From Plectosphaerella cucumerina (lineage: Eukaryota > Ascomycota > Sordariomycetes > Glomerellales > Plectosphaerellaceae), in NCBI GenBank assembly GCA_020746995.1, contig JAGPXD010000005.1:3472001-3536000 (forward strand): a stretch of 64,000 bases of DNA, in the 5' to 3' direction. The notes under the pieces are model-generated. The model ran no database searches. It was given only the letters and a program-made list of their open reading frames with translations, and was not told the DNA's origin. The stretch's first letter is position 1. Each line of letters begins with the position of its first letter. The translations under genes and the position numbers were made by a program. Shown here in pieces: positions 21,274-33,900 of this stretch.

Positions 21274-24200
21274 ATGTTCAGGCACATGGGGTTATCTCCC
21301 GCCTGCCTATTCGACTTCTCCGTCTTGCTGCTATCAAGGGACCCAGCATCCCTCCCGTGGCTCGGTGTTGCCGAAACGAGCACCTGGAAATGGCTGGCCT
21401 AGTGTGCCCGCTTCCGCCTACTAGGTCCGGACGACGTGGCAGTGTTGTCGAAGAGTCCATCAATGCCGCACCGCGCGGATCCAGGAAGGACTCATGTCGT
21501 TGGCTAAAGCCAGCTTCCAATTCGGACTTCGCTTGGTTTCTTCCCGCAATCGAAGACAGAAGAAAGAGGGAAACGATGCCTCCTCCAATGCCCCAGAAGA
21601 GACATCTTCTCAATCTGTCATGGCCACAGCACGCGGATCTGGAGTCGCAAATTGCCGTGGAGCCAGCACAAAGGCCAGGGCAAAGCCAACTCTCGGTGAC
21701 GAGCACGTCTTATTACCTCAGCCAAGATGCTCTCATAGCTGGACGGCGAGGAAGACGGCCAGGGAAACGGCAAGCTGGAGTATGACAACGTCGGCGGCCC
21801 CGAACATTGATCGGCTGGCAAATCCCTCTTGGCCTGACTGAGAATATCAAGGGATCGGCGTGTACCAGGAGATGGATTCGGATTCAGTCCTGGAAGATCT
21901 GGTCCCATGAACTCTTTGCCGCTGCCAGGACCATCAGAAACCTACTCTTCCTTCAACACGACTTGTCGAAATACAAGACATCTACCCGATGCTCCTCGGT
22001 CATCTCAGTGACCGCGTTGAATGTCCCTATTGCTCTCGGTGCCGCGACGAAGCGCACGAGAACGCCAGGGGGTGTTTGAGGTCATCTTGGACATCTCCAC
22101 GATCCGCCCAGAAGATTCCAGGGCTGCCTGGAGGCAACAAGCTGGGTACCTTAACGACGGGTGTGCGAGGCTGTATGAGATCAGGAGGAACCCCTCAAAT
22201 CCAGCTTCTGCGTTCTGCCCGACCCTCGCTCTTCAGCTCTTGAACAGTCGACCATTCTACCTTCGCTCCGCCAGTCATAAGCTCTCCAGATGGAGCTGCG
22301 CTGCATGGCTGTCCATTATCTCGCCCCGAGATCGAGGCAGCACCGGTCGATGTGGTTGTGGAGCTCTCGAACGCAGCACTCACCTGGTTGGGAGCGGCCA
22401 CTTCTCCAACCGATTTGCCTCCCCTCGACTAGGAGGGCATGCTGGAAGGTGCGAACGTGAACACCATCGCCAATCTCCCCGGGCCCGCGGGAAATTTGCA
22501 GCCCCGCCCACGGGCACTGGCACGAGAAAACGGCAACGAGTCAGCCTGGGCTGGTCCAACTGTCAATGCCGTCATCAGGCCCCTCCGCTGCTTCTCCAGG
22601 GCACCACGATCGCAAATAGCACTGCCCCGGGCCCCAAACTCCCCAGGACTACAATCTCTCACGTCCCGCTCTGAAGAAGCCTTAACACCATCGAAGTGGC
22701 CGGGTGAACCTTCAAAACCCTGCATCTGGGTCCCATCGGGTCCTTGGAAGAAACCTTGGCATTTAGTGGCAGACTACCGGACGTCACGACGCAGCCATCC
22801 CTTGATGACCTGGATCGCGTCAGACGGCCGTCGGGATCTTGTCGCTGGAATGGATGCTTGAAGGACTTGAGCTACTTGAATTTCAATGCTTCCACAGCCG
22901 GCATACTCCATTAGCCACTTAAGGGCAAGCACGGCCGCCATACTCGTTGCGGTGGTTTCTCGACTTTCAAACAACGAAGTACACATCCCAGCCTCCATGA
23001 TGGCGGGAAGTTTCAACCCCCGGGCCCTCATGACCAGCGCTCGTCATGCGGGTGACCCCTGATGGGCCGAACGAATCATTCGACTGGCCCTTTCGGCCTC
23101 GGCTCTCTCCCTACCGCGGACAGGTCCTTACGTTCAGCGAAGGTGCTTTCCGTCGCACCCGACTGGTCTGTGCCGAGAACCGCGAACGTTGCCTCTCGAT
23201 GACGCCGAATTGCGATGAAGCTTTGGTGGCTGGGGGCTTTCTTGCGCTTAACCTTGACACCAGAGTCCTTCAGCGGCTTCCTCAATTCTCGGCGCGTCGA
23301 TCGCGAAGAAGCACTGTGTTTGTGCTCGCAATCCCCGACGCTACACACACGCATTCACGGCCGTCCAGGAGAGCCTGCTCGAACGCTACCACAAGCCGGC
23401 TCGGGGTCTGTGGTCTGGGACTATGAATGTCCATGACCATTTGAGTCTTGCTGCCACGAATTGGCCAAAGCTCGTCCCGATCAACTCATTTGCCTTTGAG
23501 GGTATGAGGGGCAGTGACATCCACGTTTCGCTCGGGGAGCGAGCATTTACCATCTTCACACTTCCTTAGGTCCAGGCTGGCCATGTCGCTTTTCAGCGCG
23601 CAGATACGCAGCTCGCATGTATCATGGTCAAAAGCCCTGGGGCATCTGGCTCTTCATCATTGAGGTTCACCCGGCCGCTCATATTGCCACAGTCTGGACA
23701 AGTTCTGGAAGAAACATGCAAATGTTGTAGCCAAGCAACCGGCGGCAATAGCCCGACGCGCACTTCACAGCCTGTCAGACCCCACCGCACTTCAACGACA
23801 TGCACCTGAAGCCGGAGGTGCAGCGCTCCAAGTGCGAGGCCACTCTGGGCCCAGTGAAAGCAGAAACTCAGGCAGCTTCCGTGCCTGCCACAGTGGTGGT
23901 ATGTCCAGCATGCCACGAGCGCGGTTTCTACAGGCACCTGCAGCGGCATTTCAAGTTCTGGCCCGGCAAAGCCTCTAGATGGCAGACAACCCTGGCGCGT
24001 CGTACGGGCACTTGGCGAGCCTCCAGAAGCGCTCAGCACGAAGAATGGCACACATTGCCAGGAGCGATTCCCGCGCAAGTCCTTTACTTGTGAGTACCGA
24101 TCTTTGAAATGCCCACCGAGACGCTGGTCACGATGTTCCCATCCTGCTGGACGCATGGGCTACCAAGTCTTCGGTCACCGAAACGAAGATATACCGAAGT

Positions 24201-24589
24201 GCCTGTACTGGCTCGGAGTCAAAGAGATCTTCCCGCTGTCGGATGTGTCGAGTCAGCCAGTCTTGGCTCTTCACGTGAGACGACAGGGTGTTGAGGGCGC
24301 TACGTTCCTGACGACATCCTCGCCGACCATCCTAGTGCTTTCAGTGACAGTGGCTGGATCACTGTCCACTGTCCCAGAACGGCGGAGGACGGAACTGCGG
24401 CCACGGATCCAGCCTCACCAACTCACCTGGAACGACACCAGCCGTTTCGGCGTCCACCGTTCCAACTCTGCATTCCGGCCCATTTCATCGTTGTTTCGCT
24501 GCCCAAAGAGGAAGCCTGCATTGGCACAAGTGACGGGCAAGACTTGAGCCTCTCGATCACCCCTAAAACTTTCAGCACCTACATCATAT

Positions 24590-24925
24590 TCCACACACCC
24601 TATCAGCAACACAACACCCCCGGGCCCAGACCGCCAGCTTGGGGCTTACATTATCCTGCTGGACGGACTGGTCGTCCGGACACTGGGCTTGGCCCTGACG
24701 GCTTGCTCGAATACCGACATGGAAGCATTCATAAGGCTTTGGCTGTGCCCCCGACATGGGCATTCACTGTTGGTACATGGACAGCCTCATGACAGCGACC
24801 TGGGATGGCACATGCACAGGAGAGACTTCCTGCCACGGTCGTTCGGCCTCGCTCTGGTTGCATTTTTGGCCCTGTTTGGGCTGGCTGCTTGGAGCGACGG
24901 AACCCGATCTGGAGGGCTACACTGA
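24590..24925 (+). pseudogene. Coding-like + strand frame following octamer at 24620
   Basis: One frame reads through the octamer as Pro-Pro-Gly-Pro and continues DRQLGAYIILLDGLVVRTLG, then LALTACSNTDMEAFIRLWL to a stop at 24925. The peptide has hydrophobic segments that could be membrane-associated. No start codon is defined and no family is recognised. Confidence 0.2.
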
Positions 24926-27900
24926 CTTCGCCTTTGGCGATGGCTTCGGACGCAGATGGAACGTTCCGATTCCCGACGTGTCTTTACCTGCTGATCGACA
25001 CCGAGGGACAGCGCCACACCATCCCGTGGTTCCAGAAGTCCGGGCAGCGGACAAGTAGGAGGACACCACGTTTTCGATGCCTTGTTTCCCGGCGCAAAGC
25101 TCGGCCCCTGATGCCGACGACCATTTGGCATGAGATACAGCCCAACAGAGCATTCTCTCCGAAGTTTCTCCGTGCGCAAGCCGCCACGAGTCACGGATGA
25201 GAACGCTTCATAAACCAACTGCCCACCGCACCACCATTGCCATGGGAGCTCGCCGAAACCAAGGCAGTCAATGCCAGCTTCCCCCGGGCCTCGGATCAAG
25301 GAACCGAAAACCCATGGTCACCTGAGTAATTCAGGGGCATCAAGGACGAACTGCCAGTTTACCCACATGCTGGCGCGGGCACCTCGAAAGAGCGCCCGGA
25401 TTGGACGCCAGCGTCCCTGATCAAAAGTGCGAGACACGGGCGAGAGACTCATGTCATTCCACTAGGTGTCAACATCACACCGGGCTGCGCTGTCGCACCC
25501 AGTGAGATGCTTCGAAGGCCGACCGTACTGCCGGCTTGCCTTGAAGAACGACAATAACTTCAACGTCGACCAGATCAGGGCTGGCTTCACCCGATGGGCG
25601 CGGGAGCGACAGCAGCCGCTGAACGTCCAAGTCGGCTATCGACAGGCCGACGGAAGGGCCTTCCTACTCTCTGCGGAAGACGGCCTCAAGGATCTCCAGA
25701 CAATCTGGATCGTTACATCGAGCTCGACGGGTGTGAGTAATGGCATTGACCATTACTCGGCCTCGCAGTCTCGACAGCAGTCGACGCTCTACAGCAGGCT
25801 TTCATGCTGTTATACTCACCACTGCAACACCCTGGTCCCCGGGCCCGTGTATCCTTCAACATAGTTGCCCCGGAGGAGATCTTCGGAAGGCATGGGCCGC
25901 CTGTTCTGATGAAACCCGCACTTCAAGAATGGAGTTCATCGACAGCTGAGACTGGACGACCGAGCCACTTGAAAAGCGACTCGGGCAGGCCCATGGGAAG
26001 GCTCCCTGATTGCTTTCACTTGGAACACCCAGAATGGGACTTGGAACGCTTCAAGTTCCATTGCAATCGTGCCGTCACGGCAAACAACGTCTATGCCTAT
26101 CTTGCCACCTCGACTCCCTGGCTGGGTTATACGTCATCATTCTGGCCGACAACGAGTCATTCTACCATGATCCGTGTCCGCCGCGATTCTGGAACCTTTC
26201 AGCATTCTTCCGCAATGAGGAAGAACAAACAGGTTCTCATAATTTCTCACCATTTTATTTTCCTACCTACTCAACTATCTACCTACTCCCGCTGATGGGC
26301 GGGGGGCTGTGCTCTCCGGGCCCTCACACTGGCACCGTCGGGTTGCTTGGCGGACTGCACGTACAAGACCATGGGTTCAGACCAGGCCTGTCCAAAAGAG
26401 CAGCCAGCCAACGACTTCGAGGCTATGATAGGGACGTGCTTAAGGTCCTGCCACCTGCGTGTCCCCCCCAGAAGAGAAGGGGAGATCACGCATGAGCTCC
26501 GAGCTTTGCGGTCTGGTCCTTCTGGATTGCTCGAAGCGGCCAGCCCGGTGCCTCAAGGGGGCGGAGCGCCACTCGTGTCAGTTCCCTGCGGTGCTGAGGC
26601 CCTCGATTGGCGGGTCAAATCCATGCGGCAAAGGACAACGAGTCGCCTGGTTGGCAAGCTGTTACCTGCCGAGGCGCTCGAACTATTTCCCGGTCCAGTC
26701 GGAAGGCAACGGGTGCAGTCCCTTGCTCTGGCTCCCAGCACAGCTTGATGCGACCCGGGCCCTTGATCACGGCCCAGTGATAGTCCCGGAGAGCACTGTG
26801 GAACAAATTTCGGAGCAGCCAAGGGTCATTGACCCTGGATTCTTGCAGGGCGCAAGCTGATGGAATCATCCTTGTTCGACGTTCATCACGACCACAGCAG
26901 GTTTGTGGTTGCGGACGAGGCGAACCAATTTCATGGCCGACAGCGACCGTGGACATGCCAAAACGAGCCCCTAGTGATGTCTTCAAAGACTGCCAACCGT
27001 CCTCTCTGGCTCCGCCGCGGACGTCATGTCGGAGGACCGTCAGTCGGCGGTTCCTGAGGCGTGTTTCATGAAGGCATACGCCACGTACAAAGGCAGTCCG
27101 CCAGCCAGTGTGCGGAATGAATCATCGGGTCCGCACGAAGATGGGTCGACCAAAGCCCCCTGTCCCACGAGCACAGGCGAGCATGCCGAAGACACCCACG
27201 AGCGTCGCGGAGCTGGCAGATCCAGTACTCGCCCAGCAGGAGCGAACTCACGACTGCTTCCCCGTTGGAATGGCGGGGGCTCTGCCACTCAAAGACGGGA
27301 CAAGTTGTTCTCAGAGCCAAGGCTGTGAGGCTCCGGTCCTCGAAGAGCACAAGAACCGGTGCTGCGGGGTCTCGACTCCAGAGTTGATCGCCCTGCTGCC
27401 GAGCATCGATCACTAGGCATGCCGGACCAACGAGCACTCCATATTGCAAGCGCTCGTTGGTCGAACCAACTCATTGAGGCTCAGGCGTCCCCCAATCAGC
27501 CTTCGATCATGGTGTGCTTCAAGATGAAGCCCAAGGAAGATGACCCCGTGGTGACAAGCACGGGAGAAACGCACGGGGGCAGCTGGCAGAGCAGCGCCAC
27601 GGCTTTCCCAGCGGTTTGAAAGTGACGAGTCGGTCGACAGTCTAAAGCCACGCCGTGAACCGCGTGAGCGGCTGCAGACTTCATCGGCCACTAGGCAGGC
27701 CAAAACCACTGGAGCCAGACATCCCGTGGCCAGCCATCCTAGCAGCGAGACAGCCAAGAGGACGACCAATTCGACCATGGACAGGGTCTTCACCTTCACA
27801 CACAATTCCCTCAACCCAGCAGGCTACCCGGGCCTCGGCATCAAAAGAGCTCTGACGCAATGGCAAGCGTTCAACAGGACTCGAGTTTGCCCAGCTTCTG

Positions 27901-30900
27901 GTGGGTTCTTCTCCGTCAGTACTTCATGATTCACCAGAGGTATCACAATTCTCCCAACACGCTCGGAGGCATTCCCTTCAGAACTCCCATGGAGTGAGCG
28001 AGCAAGTCTTCGGACGCCGCGGCATGAGGATTTGGTCTGGCATGGCAGTGAAGAATCCGACTCCCTCTCCCCCCCGGCAGTTGTCTACCTGGCGGAATCC
28101 GAGTGCCAGCTGTGCTACGCTTCTGGGGGTGGTTGCGCCCTTAGCATCGAAGAGGACGACATCAGGAGCTGCCTCAAGACTTCCCTGGAACTCTGAAGCT
28201 AAGAGGGCCTTGTTTTGGCATTCCTGACGGCACTTTGGGAAACTCACACCACGAACATCATGCTGCGATTCGTTCTGGTCGTGGGAGGCTGGTTGACTCA
28301 ACCCGGGCTTTCCAACTTTGTTCTGTATGATCAGAACACGCAAGTGCTGTGGCGACCTACATGCCCGGTCGACGGTGCACCAACGCATACGAAGTTGCAA
28401 TGTGCCTCGTCCTTCTCCCCTGATCTTTCCAAGCGGGGAACTCAAGCACAAGCTCCGAGGATGGGCGCTAGCCAGCCCCGCGAGGCTTGGATGCGACGGC
28501 CACGACTCGTCCCGGACACTTTCAGAACCCAGACCTGGCGCGCCAAGTCAAGTCTCCAAGACGAAGTGTCGACAACTCTGTCTGTCACACGGCCAATTCT
28601 GCCCCTCGTGGTCCGGATTGTGATGGTGCAGCACACGTCAACTCATTTGAGGAAGCACTGGCAGCCATGAAATGGCCCTTGATCCTGACCAAGAGACATC
28701 AGGCATGCAGGCCCTATGAATCGGGCATCCCTGCTATGGCCAGCAGATGCCGCTCCACCGAACATATTCTACACATTCTGAGCCTGCCGCCGGCGGGATT
28801 CCCAACATCCCGCCTCATCGTGTTGCTTCCGAAGATACACGCTCTGCGACATGTCTGCTTCGACAGGACTCGCATCTCTTACAGCCTGGCGCCCGCAGTC
28901 ATTCTCACTCCCCGGACGAGGACTGGGTTGAAGTGGAACATGAGAAGTCAGCTCCCCGGGCCCAAAGTACCGAACGACAGAGCATGGGTCAACAGTCGCC
29001 ACTTCTCCGGTTACGTCGCAACTCACAGGACGTGGTGAAGATTTGACCGTCCCTTCGGCTTCTGTGGCTCCCTGTAACCACGAAACATGAATGAGAAGCG
29101 GCTTTGCCGGCTGGGCGAAAAGCAGCAGGACCAGCAGGACCAGATGGCCTCGTTCGCTGAGATGCCCTATTCCGACGGAATCTGCCTTCGCGAATGCTGC
29201 TCGTGAAGGCGGGCCAGACCCAGCAGACATCACCCACTTCAGGGCCTTGATGAGAATGGCTCTAAGGCTCCAGACCCTTTGAAACAGATCACACCCCGCT
29301 GGCTTGCCCTCGGAGAGGGTGGGTGGTTGAGCATTCCAGTTTGCCAACCGGGAGGCCTTGTCTTGACGGCAGTTGATGTTATCTGTATGGAGATCCCGGT
29401 ATGGCGGTGATGCGTTTTGATCTTGCTCCGGAGCGTCCAGCATCCAGACGGAGCACGGCCTCCTCTGACTCTGATCTGGGAGGACTTCGGGAACATACGA
29501 CATCACCGGGATTGTTGATTTTGATATTCGGATCTTCGGGCCCAGTCCGGACTTCGGTGACCATCTCATCAGGTGCCTCTAATTCTCCTCAACGTGGAGA
29601 CCAGGCCGGGGTTCGTATCAGTGTGTCGTGGTCGTTGCGCCCGGCAGCCTCGACAAACATCTCAGCCGAGGCGGGCATCACCTCAGAAGGGATCGCGACA
29701 ACAACAGCCCTAAAGGTCTTGCATTCGCCCTGCCAGCCCTGATCCTATCAATTGATCGGACCCGAACTATAGTCCATTGCCGCCTGTGCTCGCTGCAGCA
29801 AGCAGCGCAGTCCGTCCTGCCTTGGAAAGACTCTTGAGGTTCTGGGCCTCAATCTCTTGAGATCAAAAACCTGTTCCTCTTCGCACTGAACCGCGAGGCC
29901 CAACAAGACAGTCCAACAATTTGCTTCTACTTACGCTGCTTATCACCCCGCGAAGATGCCCCAGATCCATCCTGCTAGGTACACCGTGGTCCCGTACCAG
30001 TTCAACCATGGCCGTGTGCTGAATCCCTGCCGACGTCCATCGCACCTCGCTTCAAAATAAGGCGAACGGAGCACTCGCTTTGCGAAATATCTCTACCAGG
30101 CGACTATCGGAACACCCATAGCAGTCTGCTACGTATCTCGAGAGGTGCTACTCGTCTACCCCGGGCCAACTCAGATGCCCATCCCACGGATCTAAGCGGG
30201 CTGCATCAAATCCAACAGCATCAAGACTCCCCGTTTCGCCGGAATCTACCTCCGACCAATTCCGGGACGCGTTCGGGACGAGAACTTGGATCAAGGGAAG
30301 AGTGATCGTCCAAGGCCCTGACTTCCACATCGCGCCGCGATTCCCTGGAGAGAGGATCAACCAACAGGGTTCCCTGGACAGCACCACCCTGGCATTGCGA
30401 TGGAGCTTTCCGCTATTCACGGACATGACCTGAACAACGGGTGGCTGTGATGCTCCCGTTGCCCTGGAAGACAAAGTCGAGGCCATGGCATTTTTGAACA
30501 TGACTGGTTGTTGGGCCGGCAGTCATTTCCAGTCGTCCTGGCTAGTTGCGATTGACGTCTTCAACCTGGTCTGTCAGACCACTTCCGCCTTGTCCGGAGG
30601 GCATTTCCGGATTTCAATGGAGCAGCCTTCGCCAAGTTCATCAATTTGCCTGTTGGCCAAAGAGATTTGGGAGCATCAGGACCGTCTCATAGGTGTTCTC
30701 TGCCTCTTCGCCTCCGACCAAGCGAACCTTCGACGAACGTGCGACGCCTTTTTCGACACGGCTGCTGAAGCACTGGAGCACAGTTTCAGCGCTGAACACA
30801 AGCAGGCCAAGATGAGGGTCTGCACGGTTCCAATGTGCATGGCAGCAGTTGCGGACATGAAGTACATCCTACCAGCTTGAAACAAGCGAAGGCAGTTTTG

Positions 30901-33900
30901 ACAGATTGCGACAACGTCAAACTGTCGCTTCCAAGAAGCGGAGCCTACTATATTGGGTCCGGTGTCGTGCCAACTTTCATCTAGGTTGCTGGCGCGATAC
31001 ATTCACGGTGGCGATTCTCGGGCCTGTGCACGGGGCCGATCACGTCAGGCGTTGAGAGCCAGCGCTTCTCCGTTCCCGTGTCCGTGGCATTCGTCACTGA
31101 AAACTCTTGCCTGCATTGAGCATTCGAGAAGTCTCTCGCGAGGCCTGCGAAAGTCGTCGATGCCCACCTATTGGCGACCGCTGGTCACACTCTACACCAA
31201 TGAGGACGATATTTCATTGTGTTTCTGGAAATGTCTGTCGACGAAGATGCTTGCTGTCATGAAGATCAACCATGCGAAGAACTTGCTCTTGGTCAAAACA
31301 AACCTTATCAAACCTACCACCGCTCCGGGCCCAGTTTCGAGCCAAGCCAAGCCAGCACCGCCAGGTCGACAGCAAGTACGACCAAATCATGCTCCACCTC
31401 AAAGAATCACCGAGGAGACAGTGGAACGCAAAATGGTGCGGACATCTGGTTCTCTCAAGGCGCGTCCGGTCGGGACCTTCGGACTCATCTCAGAGGCTGG
31501 CTTCTGACGGAGGATAACCGTACCACGCGTACTGCCATCCGGAGGGTAGGCCGTCACTTCGCCCAGCCAGTCAGTTGTTGTTGGGGAGGCCAGACTGGAC
31601 CCCTTCTTGCTTTATACGGAGGGGCAGCGGGTCGTCGTACGTCTCTGGGACAGCTGTCTGTACCTGGAGCGTCCGGACAGCGTCATTTTGACACATGAGC
31701 ACACACTCCTGACAGGCAAACAGGCAAGGGTGCCGGGAACCCAAAAGTCAGGTCGGAGGCCGATTACCTGCTTTTGCATCGGGAGGTGGCAACTGCCCAG
31801 ATCCCTCCCCTCCCATGTCGATGTCAGTCAGCACTGGCCCAAGGGCGACAAGGGCGGCAAGATCTCGCTAGCCAAGCCCGACGGCCCCGAGATGGGAAAC
31901 ACAGTGTCGCCGCTCATCAGCACCCGAAGTTTGGGATGTGATACCTCCCTGGAAACGGTACACAATGGCGGCCGGGAACCTTTGCCACCGCGCCACTGGC
32001 TTCCATCCCTCCCCATGGAGACAAACCAGGTTGCATTGGACGCTGTCATGTGCACGGAAGCTTGAGTGCTCGCTGTGTCCTGATCAGCATCGATGCTTCC
32101 AAGTCATCGCAGCCCAAACCATCTTCGCCAAGAGTGGTTGTTCCCTCGGCAGATTGGAAGGAGCCATGGTGTGCCAAGGCCAAAGTTCTCATCCATTGTT
32201 GGCGCACCTCGCCCGCCATCAATGCGACTCCCATTTGTCCGGTTCGTCAAATTTGACGAACCCGTCACTAAAGCTCGCCTCGGCCCGTTCTGATGGCCTT
32301 CCTGGTGGCGAGCACATGGCTCAGCTCGATCATTATACCTCGCCACCGTCGTCACGAACTTGACGACCATCTCGCCAAAGCCAGTCGTCCAGGTGCGCAG
32401 GCCAGATGCAAAAGGTGCGGCTCACCGCAAAGGATATCAAGCAAGTGGGCGCTTTCACCTGGCGCGGCGACATGATTCCTCCCTGTAGTGGTCGCAGGTG
32501 ATGCGCGCCCTGGTCTCGTGGACCTTGTGCCCCAAACCTGCTTTCGGCATCATCGACAATGCCTACTCCCGCCGGAAAACAAGGCTCATGTCGTGGGAAA
32601 CAGCGTTGGGGGCGTGGAGACACAACGCAACCTCCCGTCACAGCCCGCGACGACCAGAAAACCCAAGTGCCATGTCTGTTCTTCCAGCCTAGAGGGCGGC
32701 TGGATGTACTTCCAAGGAGATGTGCTCTTGCAGTACAGTTGCGTTGCTTATCAGACAGCACGCAATTTCGACTTGAAGCCTGGCCAGGATGAAGCAAGGC
32801 TTTCTGCGAGATTCCAGTCGGCCACAATCTGAGCAGAATACCCATCAGACTTGGACAGGAAATTTCGCCCATCATTTGTCAAAGACGCGACGGGTGCCAG
32901 ATCCTCCGTCGCCCATCACAACTTACGACCATGCGGCTGCGAGATGGGTGACTGAGTCGGACCACTCTTGCGGAGGAAGACACACATTATCTCCCACCGA
33001 GTACAGCCCACAGAGCCGGTTCCCACTTGCTAGCAGTCCGTTGCTACACGCCACCTCGACGCCCGGGGCACTCCCGAAGGCCATGGAGAAGTCAGGCGCT
33101 GTTCTGCTGGCACAGTTTGGTTAGCTTGGTCACGACATCCTTGAAGAGGGGTGATGACCTCTTCCTACCATGTGCGCTGTCGGTGGTGGTATGAAGCATC
33201 AACCCGCCGGGCCCGGACGTCCAACGGAACTCACCAAATGCCTCTGGCATCTAAACACCACTATCACTCATCAACGCTGCAATCCTTACAATCCTCTCAC
33301 GAGTCTCAGCCCTCGACAGGAGAAGGTACAGGGGAGCATGGCCGCCAAGAGTCACTTCAACTCAAACGGATCGGTCGGCAATGTGCCACCGTCATTCTAC
33401 GCCAGTCAACCCACACGAAGCAGCTGGCTGCAGACCGGCTGGAGCTCTTGCAGCGTAAGAGGGCTAAAAAGCTGCGAACAAAGGCCACCGATGAGGTCAA
33501 AAAAGAAGGACAACATGCCCTGACTGGATGAGGTTGGGCGTCGGCCGGATGAGGCCCGGATTCAAGCTCTACAACAAAACGGATCCCGACGGCGACATCT
33601 TTGCGCAATTGATCAACCATCACGCAAACATACGACCTGACCTCCTGCTGATCATTGACACATCCTTGAGTGTGCCCGGAATCCAGGACACAGTCCGCAC
33701 ATTCGCTGATGTCACGCGCTCGCCGGGGTGGAAAGATTGCGTTTGTGAACCGAAGCGCGGTCAGCGGCGCGCCAGCAACTCATGGGAAAGCAGACCACTA
33801 CCCAAAGATGAGCAACAAGAACATGGACAACTTTACATGCCGCCGGGCCCGGTCTACGCCACGCGATACTCAGGCAGCGCGACAAAGCAAAGCGCCCCTA

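Noticed and set aside
30758..30880. hAT transposase C-terminal dimerisation region
   Set aside because: The LEHSFSAEHKQ block superficially suggested it, but the characteristic hAT residues are absent and no transposase core lies upstream.
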